From: G963667855 sp963667855
GTDB lineage: Bacteria > Planctomycetota > Phycisphaerae > UBA1845
Reading direction: 5' to 3'
NCBI GenBank assembly: GCA_963667855.2
Contig: CAXXKI010000006.1
Location: 15,550 to 79,549, forward strand
DNA length: 64,000 nt
The number at the start of each line of letters is the position of its first letter. The stretch's first letter is position 1. A program made the position numbers and the translations under genes. The notes beneath the pieces are model-generated. The model was not told the DNA's origin and ran no database searches. It was given only the letters and a program-made list of their open reading frames with translations. Shown one piece after another: positions 28,396-37,874 of the stretch.

Positions 28396-29838
28396 TTAGC
28401 GGCGTTTTTTTCTTGCCTTGCGTTTGTCTTTCGTGTTGACCTTGCGTTTTTTAAGGGCGGATTTTCCCTTGCCCTTGAAATTGGGCATCATTCCCTGGCC
28501 AGCCATCTGGGACAACTGAGAACTAAACTGCATCCGCTGCCTGAGCCCCATTCCGGACATCATCTTCATCGCGTCGCGCATCTGGCTGAACGACTTGACG
28601 AGCCCGCTGACTTCCTGTGTCTCGACTCCGGCGCCCCTGGCAATTCGCCTACGACGGGAAGTATCGATCAGCTCCGGTTTGACCCGCTCTTTACGGGTCA
28701 TGGAGAGGACGATCGCTTCCATCCTTTTGATTTCGCCATCGTCGATGTTCATATCATCCGGCATTCCCCCGCCCATACCGGGAAGCTTTTTAAGGATGTC
28801 CTTCATCGACCCCAGGTTTTTCATCTTCCGCATCTGGGTAAGGAAATCTTCGAGGGTCAACGCCCCCTTGGCCATTTTCTTTTCGAGCTTGGCCGCTTCA
28901 TCGGCGTCGTATTGCTCCTGGGCCTTTTCCACCAGGGTGAGCATATCGCCCATGCCCAGGATACTTCCCGCCACGCGATCGGCATGGAACGGTTCCAGGG
29001 CTTCGATCTTTTCGCCCATACCGACAAACTTGATCGGCTTGCCCGTAACCTTCTTCAACGAGAGCGCCGCACCACCACGGGTGTCACTATCGAGCTTGGT
29101 TAAGATGCAGCCGTCCAACTCCAGCCGATCATTGAACGCTGTTGCGGTGTGCACCGCGTCCTGACCGGTCATGGCGTCGAGAACCAGATAAATCTGGTGC
29201 GGAGAGCAGACGCTGCCGATTTTAGCCACTTCGGCCATCATCTCTTCGTCGATGGCAAGTCGACCGGCGGTATCCAGGATAACCACATCCCGGTCAGATT
29301 TGCGGGCGTGAGCAATACCGTTACGGCAAACCTTGACCGCGTTTAAATGGCCTCGCTCGGTGTAAACGGGGGCTCCGATCTGCTCTCCGAGCACTTCCAA
29401 CTGATCGATAGCTGCCGGACGTTTCAAGTCAGCGGCCACCAGCAGTGGACGTTTGGCTTTGGACATCACATGCTTGGCGAGTTTGGCACAAGTGGTGGTC
29501 TTACCAGAACCCTGCAGACCGGCGAGCATAAGGATGGTCGGACCGCCAGCAACGAACGGGATCTTGGGATCGATTGGCCCCATCAACTGGACAAGTTCAT
29601 CGTAGACGATCTTTACGATCAACTGATCAGGTTTAAGTGTGTGGATTACGTCGGCACCAATAGCTTTCTGGTGTACGTGTTCACAAAACTCCTTAGCCAC
29701 CTTGAGGTTGACGTCGGCCTCAAGAAGTGCGGTGCGCACTTCGGCCATCGCATCGCGAACATTGTCTTCGGTAATTTTACCTCGTCCGCGAAGTCCCTTG
29801 AATACGTTTCCAAACCGCTGTGTAAGTGAATCAAACAT
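28396..29838 (-). CDS. ffh: Signal recognition particle protein Ffh
   Basis: Ffh binds signal sequences and SRP RNA and delivers ribosomes to FtsY at the membrane. The 480-residue protein has the N domain, a GTPase G domain with GLQGSGKTTTCAKLA near residue 108, the DTAGRLAIDEEMM block, and TKLDSDTRGGAALS. The methionine-rich M domain near the end contains SQMRDAMKMMSGMGL. The C-terminus is a Lys/Arg-rich tail. The SRP RNA gene was not found near it. Confidence 0.97.
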   Translation of the reverse strand: MFDSLTQRFGNVFKGLRGRGKITEDNVRDAMAEVRTALLEADVNLKVAKEFCEHVHQKAIGADVIHTLKPDQLIVKIVYDELVQLMGPIDPKIPFVAGGPTILMLAGLQGSGKTTTCAKLAKHVMSKAKRPLLVAADLKRPAAIDQLEVLGEQIGAPVYTERGHLNAVKVCRNGIAHARKSDRDVVILDTAGRLAIDEEMMAEVAKIGSVCSPHQIYLVLDAMTGQDAVHTATAFNDRLELDGCILTKLDSDTRGGAALSLKKVTGKPIKFVGMGEKIEALEPFHADRVAGSILGMGDMLTLVEKAQEQYDADEAAKLEKKMAKGALTLEDFLTQMRKMKNLGSMKDILKKLPGMGGGMPDDMNIDDGEIKRMEAIVLSMTRKERVKPELIDTSRRRRIARGAGVETQEVSGLVKSFSQMRDAMKMMSGMGLRQRMQFSSQLSQMAGQGMMPNFKGKGKSALKKRKVNTKDKRKARKKRR

Positions 29839-30223
29839 GGTGTCCGTTGTCCGTAACCGCGTTTTCTACCGTCTGTACTAATACAACCGGCACAAAATCA
29901 TTACCAATTAAAGCATTATCCAATACTGCAGTTTGGCGGCCACAGGCTAAACGGTCAATACCCGCCGGACGCCAGCTCTGATCGAGGTCAAAACGTGAAG
30001 ATCGTAAAGTGTCTGCCGCAAGCAGCCCCCCTCGTAACCCTTTATTAAACAGCAAGTTACGCCACTTGATACTCCACGGATTCTTTTCAAACATTTCCAA
30101 ACACAGCAAACTTAGCAAGGCTGTGAAATAAAATGATCGTATCCTTCTAACCTTTTTCGCACTGCGCTGTCTGTAATTGCGAAGGGAATCAATCATGTCC
30201 ATAGCTTTGGAAGGAGCTTACAG
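29839..30223. other. Intergenic region, nothing recognised
   Basis: These 385 bases separate divergent ffh and a small lipoprotein gene and should carry both promoters. A 123-codon frame on the minus strand overlaps the ffh start, but it has no domain signal and biased composition, so I do not call it. Confidence 0.5.
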
Positions 30224-30445
30224 ATGAGAAAGTACCTTGGCTGTTTACTCTCGATCGCAATCCTATTTTCCACCAGTGGCTGTATAGCCGTTAACGCAAA
30301 GGATAATACCTTTGGAAACGAACGTCAGGCGGTAGCGATGGGAGACAGGATTCTTATTGTAAACGTATCGACCGGAGAAGTTTCGGAAATCGACGCGTCA
30401 AAGATAGAGCAGTTCAAACCTTGTGAAAAAGAGGAAACCGATTGA
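30224..30445 (+). CDS. Small lipoprotein of unknown function
   Basis: This 73-residue protein has a lipoprotein signal (CLLSIAILFSTSGC) and a short mature part of about 54 residues with AVAMGDRILIVNVSTGEVSEID. The strong GGAAGGAG before the ATG supports translation. No family is recognised. A hairpin follows the stop. Confidence 0.7.
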   Translation: MRKYLGCLLSIAILFSTSGCIAVNAKDNTFGNERQAVAMGDRILIVNVSTGEVSEIDASKIEQFKPCEKEETD

Positions 30446-30454
30446 CTCCAAACA

Positions 30455-30490
30455 TCCGCCCACCCATTAAAGTTAGAATGGGTGGGCGGA
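30455..30490 (+). terminator. Hairpin after small lipoprotein gene
   Basis: A perfect 14-bp stem (TCCGCCCACCCATT with its complement, loop AAAGTTAG) follows the stop by ten bases. No T run follows, so it may act as an RNA-stabilising stem or a weak terminator. Confidence 0.55.
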
Positions 30491-30578
30491 ACTCTAGGTA
30501 GGAAACTTTTCTAGTGAACGTCAACTCATAACGCACCAACATTAAACGTGCGAAGCTGACAATTAATTTCGATTACCG

Positions 30579-33500
30579 CTATTCAACAGGAGGCAGCTTT
30601 ATCGGTTGCTGCTCCTCCGGCAATTCCAGCACCCCTACAGGCCTGAAATCGGTGAATTCTTCCGCAATTGGTTTAGCCTTATCTTTTATCTCGAACTTTG
30701 CCGACGGCTCTTGATGCTTGCAGGAGTCGACGCCATACGCGACAGAGGGTAAGCCCCCGTGCCCGAGTAAGGTTATACCGGTAGGACTTATTTTTGTCAT
30801 TATCATGCCATCCGAACTTCGTTTCGCCCCCTCTTCGCATTCGAGATGGGCCATAAACCCGGCATGTGGAGTACCGCCGAAACTCAGATTACAGCCCCAC
30901 GGCGGTGTGTTAACACCCACGATATCCTCGGTGGAGCCCACCTCGGCCTCTCCGCCGATCGCCCAGACGGCGGTAGCTTCAGACATGGTAACCACCATCC
31001 AGACGGTATCGGGAATAACCACACCGGGCAATGTAGCCGAAAGCGTATACAAAGACCCGCTATTGGGTACATTGTTCCAATTAACGGTTGTTCCGGAAAT
31101 CAGGGTTCCACCGTCGCCGGGGCAGTCGGTATACAGAGATATAGTCACATTAAAAGCCGAACCACCAGTACCGCCAATCGTCGCGTCATAGGCAACCAGG
31201 TTACGTGCCCCGGTTCCCGCCAGGGTCATATCGTCGGCAACCTCGATATTAGTTCCCGGCGCAAAATGACTCACATATACCTCGTTTGAGTATTTGCCAA
31301 ACGGACAAGTACTTTCGGCACATGTGGTCCGATCTCCCAGGTAATTTCCACCGGAAGCCACACATTCAACGTTAGTGGTTTCCGAGCATGTTCCATCTTC
31401 GCTGTTGCAACAGGCTCCGAGCAGAACAAACGGTCCATAAAGGGAATCGGCGAATCCGGGATAATCCCCAATCCCCACGGTTCCGTCTCCATCCGTATCG
31501 GCACAAACGCAATCGGGCCGACTAAGAACCGCGAAACCAAAACAGTCCTGGAACTTGAAGAAATCCTTCAAGTCCACATCGTCGTCATTATCCAGATCTC
31601 CCAATATCGCCGTGCACTCCGGCTGCGGCGGGGCAAGGTAAATCGCGTTACCGCCCGCTCCGGGAGAGAAGGTAGCTGCGGATTCGGTCAAGCCGTTTCC
31701 TCCGAAGATGAAATCCACACTGCCTTCGGGTACGAGAGTCGTATAAATACCACCGGCAGGCAACGAACTCATGGTCACCGGGCCACTGCCGCCGAACAAT
31801 GGATCGTTGGCATAACCACCAATCACCAGCGGGTGAGTCGAACTTGTCGTATCCACTCCGAGTACCGGGTTGCTTATCGAGCTGCCGCTCAGGTTAACGA
31901 AGAAAACTTGGTCATAACCGGCGAAATCGTAAAAATCGGGGGAACTATCCAGAATCACCAATGCGGCGATCGCTCCCGCACGTGGGTTCATGGTAAAACC
32001 ACTAACACTGGATAACCCGGTCATACCATAAGCATCCGCCCCACCGGTGATACCAGGAATTCTGGGCGTAGTGACTTTTGCAAAGATAAACGGGTTGGTA
32101 ACTCTCGGCCCCTGGGTGTTGACCAACTCCTGTCCCAGGCCGACGACAGAACCACTGAGCAAGCCACCCACATTTGTTCCCAGGATTACTCTTCCACCGC
32201 CGGCTGAACTTGGCGGTCCGTTCGGTCCCAACCCCGGGTTTACGTCGATGAGTACATCTGTTCCGGCCAGAACGCTGGCAACAACCTTGATTGTACCACC
32301 TGCTCCTTCGCCACCGGTACCACCCATACCACCTTGACCGCCGCTGCCTCCCTTACCACCGGCATGGCCGTTACCTCCCCAGCCTCCGTCACCACCGGCA
32401 CCGGTACCCGAAGATCCCGAGTCTCCGCTCTCTCCAGGAGAGGGATTATAAGCATAGGAACCAGAACCTGGCGTACCGGCCATATAGACGTCGCCGCCCA
32501 GAGCGGAGAATGTTCCTGACACATTGGCGATTCCACGAACCACAAACTCGATAGCGCCGCCACCAGCACCACCATCGGAACCATCGCTACCATGACCGCC
32601 ACCATTACCCGGAGTACCGGCACTTCCGTTACCACCACTTCCACCATGTCCACCACTGGCAGACAGACCAGCGCCGGCACCACCACCGCCGCCACCGCCG
32701 CCGCCGCCGCCGCCGCCACCGCCGCCATTACCGCCACCTCCTCCTCCGCCGCCACCGCCTCCGCCGGAGCCTCCCGACAGACCTGTACCGGAACCAGTGT
32801 TAGAGCCGCCTTGGGCACCGCCTCCACGCAGTAGATAAGCACCTCCACAACCTCGTAAACCGGTTACGTTACTACTTCCCCCTCCGCCACCATCGAAACC
32901 ATCTCCACCGGGCGCACTTCCACCGCCCCCGGCAGCACCACCCGCACCTCCAACTCCGTATTGACCAGCGGAGAAACAATCCCCGCTGGATAAAACCTCG
33001 CAACCACCGCAGCCACCAGGACCGCCTGGCCCACCCATACCGCCAACACCGCCAGTAGCAGATGCGAAACCGGCTCCACCGGGATCTCCATCTGATCCCG
33101 GATTACCATCCAGACCATCTCGGCCATTCGATCCATTATTTCCCGGTGAACCGTTATCTCCGTCTTCTGCCATCGAGTAGCCGCCACTTCCGCCGAATCC
33201 GCCGAATCCTCTGGAACCGGCGCCACCTCCGCCCTGGCCGAGAGTGGCTAAACCGCGTTCACCGCCATCTCCACCTTCGCCTCCTCCGCACACGGCATTC
33301 CACATGTTGGCCGACACATCGATCTGACATCCGGCGGCAACAGTGAGGTTGTTCATGACATTGATAGATAAAGGTCTGCTACCGTCTCCACTCAACGTAT
33401 CGGTAGCGTCCAGATTCATATCCCCCCTTATATAGAAATAGGCAATTCCCCCAGACTCCGATGCCTGCATCGGCACTCCATTAAAGGTAGAGACTAACGA

Positions 33501-33611
33501 CCCGTTACGGGTCAAAGTCAGTGAATCGGTGTTGAATACATAGTCATCCGCGACTCCCACCGACACCATCAACAACGATACAGCGATCGCGGTCCAGGTT
33601 TTGAATGCCAT
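30579..33611 (-). CDS. Large secreted glycine-rich protein with dockerin-like segment
   Basis: The 1010-residue protein has a signal peptide (WTAIAVSLLMVSVGVADD), an N-terminal region of about 100 residues with carboxy-proximal Cys, and then about 330 residues of GG-rich sequence (GGxGG, GGSGG, GGAGG) with runs of ten or more Gly. A beta region follows, then a dockerin/EF-hand-like pair near residue 670 (LGDLDNDDDVDLKDF and DTDGDGTVGIGDY), a Cys-rich segment (LGACCNSEDGTCSETTNVEC), and a beta-sandwich to the end. The Gly-rich part resembles mycobacterial PGRS or collagen-like fibres in composition only. It is likely an extracellular structural protein. GGAG precedes the ATG. No transmembrane anchor or sorting signal is seen at the C-terminus. 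Confidence 0.8.
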   Translation of the reverse strand: MAFKTWTAIAVSLLMVSVGVADDYVFNTDSLTLTRNGSLVSTFNGVPMQASESGGIAYFYIRGDMNLDATDTLSGDGSRPLSINVMNNLTVAAGCQIDVSANMWNAVCGGGEGGDGGERGLATLGQGGGGAGSRGFGGFGGSGGYSMAEDGDNGSPGNNGSNGRDGLDGNPGSDGDPGGAGFASATGGVGGMGGPGGPGGCGGCEVLSSGDCFSAGQYGVGGAGGAAGGGGSAPGGDGFDGGGGGSSNVTGLRGCGGAYLLRGGGAQGGSNTGSGTGLSGGSGGGGGGGGGGGGNGGGGGGGGGGGGGGGGAGAGLSASGGHGGSGGNGSAGTPGNGGGHGSDGSDGGAGGGAIEFVVRGIANVSGTFSALGGDVYMAGTPGSGSYAYNPSPGESGDSGSSGTGAGGDGGWGGNGHAGGKGGSGGQGGMGGTGGEGAGGTIKVVASVLAGTDVLIDVNPGLGPNGPPSSAGGGRVILGTNVGGLLSGSVVGLGQELVNTQGPRVTNPFIFAKVTTPRIPGITGGADAYGMTGLSSVSGFTMNPRAGAIAALVILDSSPDFYDFAGYDQVFFVNLSGSSISNPVLGVDTTSSTHPLVIGGYANDPLFGGSGPVTMSSLPAGGIYTTLVPEGSVDFIFGGNGLTESAATFSPGAGGNAIYLAPPQPECTAILGDLDNDDDVDLKDFFKFQDCFGFAVLSRPDCVCADTDGDGTVGIGDYPGFADSLYGPFVLLGACCNSEDGTCSETTNVECVASGGNYLGDRTTCAESTCPFGKYSNEVYVSHFAPGTNIEVADDMTLAGTGARNLVAYDATIGGTGGSAFNVTISLYTDCPGDGGTLISGTTVNWNNVPNSGSLYTLSATLPGVVIPDTVWMVVTMSEATAVWAIGGEAEVGSTEDIVGVNTPPWGCNLSFGGTPHAGFMAHLECEEGAKRSSDGMIMTKISPTGITLLGHGGLPSVAYGVDSCKHQEPSAKFEIKDKAKPIAEEFTDFRPVGVLELPEEQQPIKLPPVE
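32680..32770. repeat. CCG/CCA microsatellite within the glycine-rich gene
   Basis: An almost pure run of CCG and CCA triplets encodes the longest glycine runs on the minus strand. Triplet slippage here would change the number of glycines without shifting the frame. Confidence 0.85.
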
Positions 33612-34125
33612 GGTTTCGGACTCCTTTCAAAAGAATTGAGCAACGGTTGCGGCCCCATTGCAATAATAACGCGCCCTCACACATGCTATTGGGAAATCAG
33701 CCAGGCAAGAATGCAGCGGACTGTTTTTTATTGACTCAGTTCGCTCTAATACCTAACGTCATACGCCCGCCAACAGCACACCTTGCAGGATACCAGAGTG
33801 TTCAACTCCAGTTCAAGATTAAACTTATAAACTAAGGACGTTCATTTACCGCGAGGTTCGCCCAAACCAGCTAAATTACCACATCAAGGCACCACCCAAA
33901 GCGTTTCCAGATAAGCGTGGATCAGATTCCATCTTGTAAGTTCAATTGGCATGCCCTCATCGTTTCTTGGGCATTTCACCAATCACCATATTCGTTACAC
34001 AGATAACGCCTTGCGACTTAATCGGAGACGTATCCCCTTGACAGACGCCCCTGACAGCCGTTAACACCAACACTGCGAGCTTATCTATGCAGTTTTGTGA
34101 CGAGACATAGGAACGAATCACTTTT
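33612..34125. other. Intergenic region, promoter candidates only
   Basis: These 514 bases separate the divergent glycine-rich and reductive-dehalogenase-like genes. A TTGACA is found at 34038-34043, but the -10 box 17 bases on (TTAACA) is poor. No RNA gene or credible reading frame was seen. Confidence 0.45.
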
Positions 34126-35502
34126 ATGGATCGAATAATACTATTACTGGGCTGGATAGCGCTGGCCGGTCTGGCGACCGGCGTACTCTTGTTTTTCTTC
34201 ACCTCTCTTCGAGAACGAAAGTTTCGAGCGGTAAGAATCACAGCAATAGGACTGATCCCCTTGATATTCGTTTGCACAGCGATGCTGTTCTTCGATTATC
34301 ACTATCGAACAAGCCTGGTTGCCCTGGCACTAATCTTCGCCCTATCAGGAGGCATCATCATAACCTACCCCTTGGGAACAGGTAACAGAATACGTTTTGC
34401 GGGTCAGCAATATCCCATCGACGAACGTCAGGCGATATTTCACCGCTTCACGCGGCTCGAACCAGGATCGCCGGAATATGATGAATACTACCGAGACCAT
34501 CCCGAGCTGATCGATTTCGATAATCGAGTAAGAAAACTTCCTCAGTTGTGCTCTCCCGGCAGCCGATCGTATTCTCAGAAAAACTCTCCCTTTGCCCCTG
34601 CGGCCTTTGACATTCTGGAACAGCTTGCCGCGGATCTGGAATGGGAGCCGCTCCCCTTTGAGGTTGAACCAATAGAAACAACTCCCAAGACCATCGCCGA
34701 CAGGCTTAAGGGGTTTGCCAAATATCTTGGGGCAGACGATTTCGGCACAACCGAGCTGAATCCTGCGTACATCTACAGCCATATAGGCCGATCACCAGGC
34801 CAATGGGGCGAACCGATAACCCTGAACCACACTCACGCCATCGCAATAGCAGTAGAAATGAACCACGACATGGTCGCCCACGGTCCCGATCTGCCAACCG
34901 TAACGGAAACCGCGGTCAAATACTTCGAAGCAGCCAAGATTGCGACGATACTCGCCCGGTACATCAACCGCCTGGGTTATGAAGCTCGCGCCCATATCGA
35001 CGGCAATTACCGAGTTTTATGCGGTCCGATCGCCGCAGATGCAGGCCTGGGGGAACTGGGACGGCTCGGCTTATTGATTTCTCCAAAGTTCGGTCCGCGT
35101 ATGCGACTGGCGATAGTAACTACTAATCTGGTATTACCACAGGGGAAACCAATAAGTTTCGGCGTTCAACATTTCTGCGAATTCTGCAAGAAATGTGCCA
35201 TCTGCTGCCCATCTGCCGCTATCGACGCAGGAAGCAAGGAGATACACAACGGGGTGGAAAAATGGCAAAGTAACCAGGAATCGTGCTACAAGTACTGGCG
35301 TACGCAGGGCACCGATTGCGCGGTATGCGTTCGAGTATGCCCATTCGGACATCCGGGCACTTTCCTGCACAACCTGGTCCGTTGGGCAATAAGCAGAAAT
35401 TCAATCGCTCGGCGGTTGGCTCTGATCGGCGATGATATATTTTACGGAAAACGTCCTGAACCGGCAGACCAGCCCCCGCCTTGGCATGCTCGAGGCGGCT
35501 GA
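34126..35502 (+). CDS. Reductive dehalogenase homologue with N-terminal membrane helices
   Basis: The 458-residue protein carries three predicted membrane helices (about residues 4-28, 35-56 and 62-84), then a corrinoid reductive dehalogenase-type domain. The core motif NYRVLCGPIAADAGLGELGR and LLISPKFGPRMRLAIV is that of RdhA and QueG relatives. Two [4Fe-4S] motifs follow: CEFCKKCAICCPS (C-x2-C-x2-C-x3-CP) near 350, and CYKYW ... DCAVCVRVCPF near 385-405. RdhA enzymes remove halogen from organohalides with cobalamin. Typical RdhA has a Tat signal and a separate RdhB anchor; here there is no Tat motif, and the helices are fused to the enzyme. A substrate cannot be assigned. A Mth938-like gene follows. 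Confidence 0.85.
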   Translation: MDRIILLLGWIALAGLATGVLLFFFTSLRERKFRAVRITAIGLIPLIFVCTAMLFFDYHYRTSLVALALIFALSGGIIITYPLGTGNRIRFAGQQYPIDERQAIFHRFTRLEPGSPEYDEYYRDHPELIDFDNRVRKLPQLCSPGSRSYSQKNSPFAPAAFDILEQLAADLEWEPLPFEVEPIETTPKTIADRLKGFAKYLGADDFGTTELNPAYIYSHIGRSPGQWGEPITLNHTHAIAIAVEMNHDMVAHGPDLPTVTETAVKYFEAAKIATILARYINRLGYEARAHIDGNYRVLCGPIAADAGLGELGRLGLLISPKFGPRMRLAIVTTNLVLPQGKPISFGVQHFCEFCKKCAICCPSAAIDAGSKEIHNGVEKWQSNQESCYKYWRTQGTDCAVCVRVCPFGHPGTFLHNLVRWAISRNSIARRLALIGDDIFYGKRPEPADQPPPWHARGG

Positions 35503-35569
35503 TTTTCACAAGGCTCCAAAGACGGTAGAATATGAAAAACAAACCTCTCAGGGAAAAGGAGGCCGATCC

Positions 35570-35926
35570 ATGCCCAATCAGTCTTTCATCAATTCCTATC
35601 ATTTCGGCCATATAGAGATCGATGGTAAGGCATACGATTCAGATGTTATTGTCTTACCTGCTTCGGTTATTGCCAACTGGTGGCGGAAAGAAGGCCACCT
35701 GTTGCACTCCGAGGACTTGACCGACATATTCGAACAATCGCCGCGAACACTGGTAATAGGCCAAGGCGCCCAAGGATGCATGAAAATAGCCAGCGAAACA
35801 ATAAAGGCCCTGGAAAAAGCGGGCATAAAAACAATCATCAACCGTACGGATCAAGCGGTCAAAATGTACAACGATCTCGCGACAACTGGAGATTCGGTAG
35901 CCGCGGCGCTGCACCTTACCTGCTGA
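35570..35926 (+). CDS. Mth938-like domain protein
   Basis: This 118-residue protein matches the Mth938/DUF498 family (related to NDUFAF3): HFGHIEIDGKAYDSDVIVLP at the start, TLVIGQGAQGCMKI in the middle, and a helical end (MYNDLATTGDSVAAALHLTC). Its biochemical role is not established. The ATG at 35570 has a perfect AAGGAGG eight bases upstream. The gene is 67 bases downstream of the reductive-dehalogenase homologue on the same strand and may be cotranscribed. Confidence 0.85.
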   Translation: MPNQSFINSYHFGHIEIDGKAYDSDVIVLPASVIANWWRKEGHLLHSEDLTDIFEQSPRTLVIGQGAQGCMKIASETIKALEKAGIKTIINRTDQAVKMYNDLATTGDSVAAALHLTC

Positions 35927-35936
35927 CAGTTAACCT

Positions 35937-36755
35937 CTACCTGTTGTAGTGATGCAGGAATATTCCGGAAGCAACGGCCACGTTAATCGAATCTGAACCT
36001 GGAGCCATTGGGATAATCGCATGCCGATCGCACATATCCTCGATTCGCGCACTCAATCCGTATCCTTCAGTCCCGAAAACCAGCGCACTTCGTTCCAGTG
36101 GGTTTACTCGATCAATAGGTATTGCGCGATCAGAGGTAACGGCCGCCACCAGGGTAAATCCATATTTCTCGCGTAGAATATCCAGATCCCGGGCAAGATT
36201 TTCACTCTGGTATATCGGCAGGCGAAACACGTTTCCCATGGATACTCGAATCGACCGCCGGTAGAACGGATCACAACATGAAGCCATTATTATAAGCGGG
36301 GAACCGAAAGCGGCCGCATTGCGGATTATCACCCCGATATTCTGGGCATCGGTAACCCCCTCCAGAACCACAACTGGCTTGCGGCGACAGTCTAAACCTG
36401 TGATACACGACAACTCGGGGTTGGCAGGTCTGAAACCACAGGCTAACGCACCTCTATGCACATTGAACCCGGCCACTGATTCGATCTGATTCAGATTACC
36501 GACAAACACGGGAATACCATCGGGAATATCGTCCTGCAGGCGGTTCAACTTCTTTGGTGTCAACAGGAGTGAGTGGGTTTTCAGATCGCTATGCAGCAGT
36601 CTGCGAACAACTTCCAGACCTTCCGCGACAAACCGTCCGTCGCATGCTTTCAAATGACGATCCTTAAGATTGCGAAACGGGTCCAATTCAGGAATCGATA
36701 AATCATCTATATTTCGGACGGTAATTTTGCGTCCGTCATTCTCGTTTGTAGCCAA
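35937..36755 (-). CDS. SpoU/TrmH family RNA 2'-O-methyltransferase
   Basis: The 272-residue protein has an N-terminal substrate-binding domain (FRNLKDRHLKACDGRFVAEGLEVVRRLL, about residues 27-95) and a SPOUT methyltransferase domain. The three SpoU motifs are visible: LEGVTDAQNIGVIIRNAAAFG, LVFGTEGYGLS, and IIPMAPGSDSINVAVASGI. The enzyme methylates a ribose in rRNA or tRNA; the site is unknown. It converges on the Mth938-like gene with ten bases between stops. Confidence 0.9.
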   Translation of the reverse strand: MATNENDGRKITVRNIDDLSIPELDPFRNLKDRHLKACDGRFVAEGLEVVRRLLHSDLKTHSLLLTPKKLNRLQDDIPDGIPVFVGNLNQIESVAGFNVHRGALACGFRPANPELSCITGLDCRRKPVVVLEGVTDAQNIGVIIRNAAAFGSPLIIMASCCDPFYRRSIRVSMGNVFRLPIYQSENLARDLDILREKYGFTLVAAVTSDRAIPIDRVNPLERSALVFGTEGYGLSARIEDMCDRHAIIPMAPGSDSINVAVASGIFLHHYNR

Positions 36756-36981
36756 AATAAACCCTTCTAATCAGAGAGCGACAATTTACTCAGAACAGCA
36801 GGATATGATGGCCAACAAACAAGAGAGATGCAAACGGTCGAAAAACAAAGGTAATCCGAAGCAGGAGTCGCGTTTCTCGCCATTCCGTCGGGGCCTCAGA
36901 CGCAACGAATCTAATCATGCCGCCTGGTCAGCTTCATGATTCAGGCTAAAGCGGGTAACGGCGATTCAATCCCGAATAAGG

Positions 36982-37791
36982 TCAATCATCGCCACGATCA
37001 TCATCGTCCCATTTTTGTCCTCTTTTTCCCTTTCCCGGAGGCCCATCGCCCTCTTTAAACCGGCGATAATCACCGCGAAGAATATCGTCCAGATCCTTTT
37101 TCACTTCGGCATCTCGGTTTTCCACTATTCTGGAAACTCTTTTTCGCAGCTGGTCAACTCGCTCCTCAAGCCGTGTGATTTCCCTTTCCATCATCTGCTG
37201 CTTAAGATCGAAACGCTTTTCAACCAAAGGCTTGATCTGATCGACCAACTTGGCTTTTTCAATATCATCGTCGCTATGCCGATACTCCCTGACAAGCCGG
37301 CGCAAGGAAAACTCCGTTTTGTGCAACTGCTTCATGATCTTAAAGAAACCGGGGTCATCCTCACTCATTCCCTTCAGCCGTATCATTTCGGGGACAATAC
37401 GGGCCATTTTCCGATCAAACAGAAGAGGCTCGGTTTCTTCCAGGCCCATTACGGACTGGTAAAGATCGGGGAAATGTTCAAGGATAAAAGCCTTGAGTTC
37501 AGTTTTCTCTTCTTCGCTCATCTTTTGCCAGAGCATTCTTCCCGGACCGCGGCCACGATGATGCCCCCGGCCTCTTTCGGTTTCCGACTCTTTATCGCTC
37601 TTGTCAACTGATTGATTATTAACGTTATTTTTCTGAACGTCAGATTCAGGTTTATCACTGGTTTCCGACAGCTTATCCGCCACAGGTTTTCCAGGTTCAC
37701 CACACACCGCGGAAGCAAACAGTAGAGATAACGCCACTGGCACTACCAGGCACAGGTAAAAACTTAATTTCACGTCAGCAACTTGCTTCAT
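36982..37791 (-). CDS. Exported helical protein, CpxP/Spy-like in composition
   Basis: The 269-residue protein has a signal peptide (LCLVVPVALSLLFASAVCG), a charged disordered stretch (residues about 30-75), and then long helices with EEEKTELKAFILEHFPDLYQ and MEREITRLEERVDQLRKRV. Its end is Lys/Gly/Asp-rich. Periplasmic sensors such as CpxP or zinc-resistance proteins look like this, but no LTxxQ motif is seen. It lies downstream of the ECF sigma and anti-sigma genes on the same strand, so it may be the periplasmic partner of that system; this is inference. Confidence 0.65.
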   Translation of the reverse strand: MKQVADVKLSFYLCLVVPVALSLLFASAVCGEPGKPVADKLSETSDKPESDVQKNNVNNQSVDKSDKESETERGRGHHRGRGPGRMLWQKMSEEEKTELKAFILEHFPDLYQSVMGLEETEPLLFDRKMARIVPEMIRLKGMSEDDPGFFKIMKQLHKTEFSLRRLVREYRHSDDDIEKAKLVDQIKPLVEKRFDLKQQMMEREITRLEERVDQLRKRVSRIVENRDAEVKKDLDDILRGDYRRFKEGDGPPGKGKRGQKWDDDDRGDD

Positions 37792-37874
37792 GACTCTTAG
37801 TCCTCTCAAGTCTATGTCGAACACAGCTGGTTAAGCGTTTCAACAGAACTTGCCACACATTCCGTTTTCACAAG

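Noticed and set aside
29831..30202. A 123-codon minus-strand frame upstream of ffh.
   Set aside because: It overlaps the ffh start, has no domain and no ribosome site, and fits intergenic noise.
29839..30223. An SRP RNA gene near ffh.
   Set aside because: The conserved GGAAGCAGC-type tetraloop region could not be found in the stretch.
32680..32770. A CRISPR-like or tandem repeat array.
   Set aside because: The repeats are triplets inside a coding frame for poly-glycine and have no spacers.
36806..36939. A short basic reading frame beginning MMANKQERCKRSKNKG.
   Set aside because: It is only about 44 codons with no family match, and I could not support it beyond a partial ribosome site.
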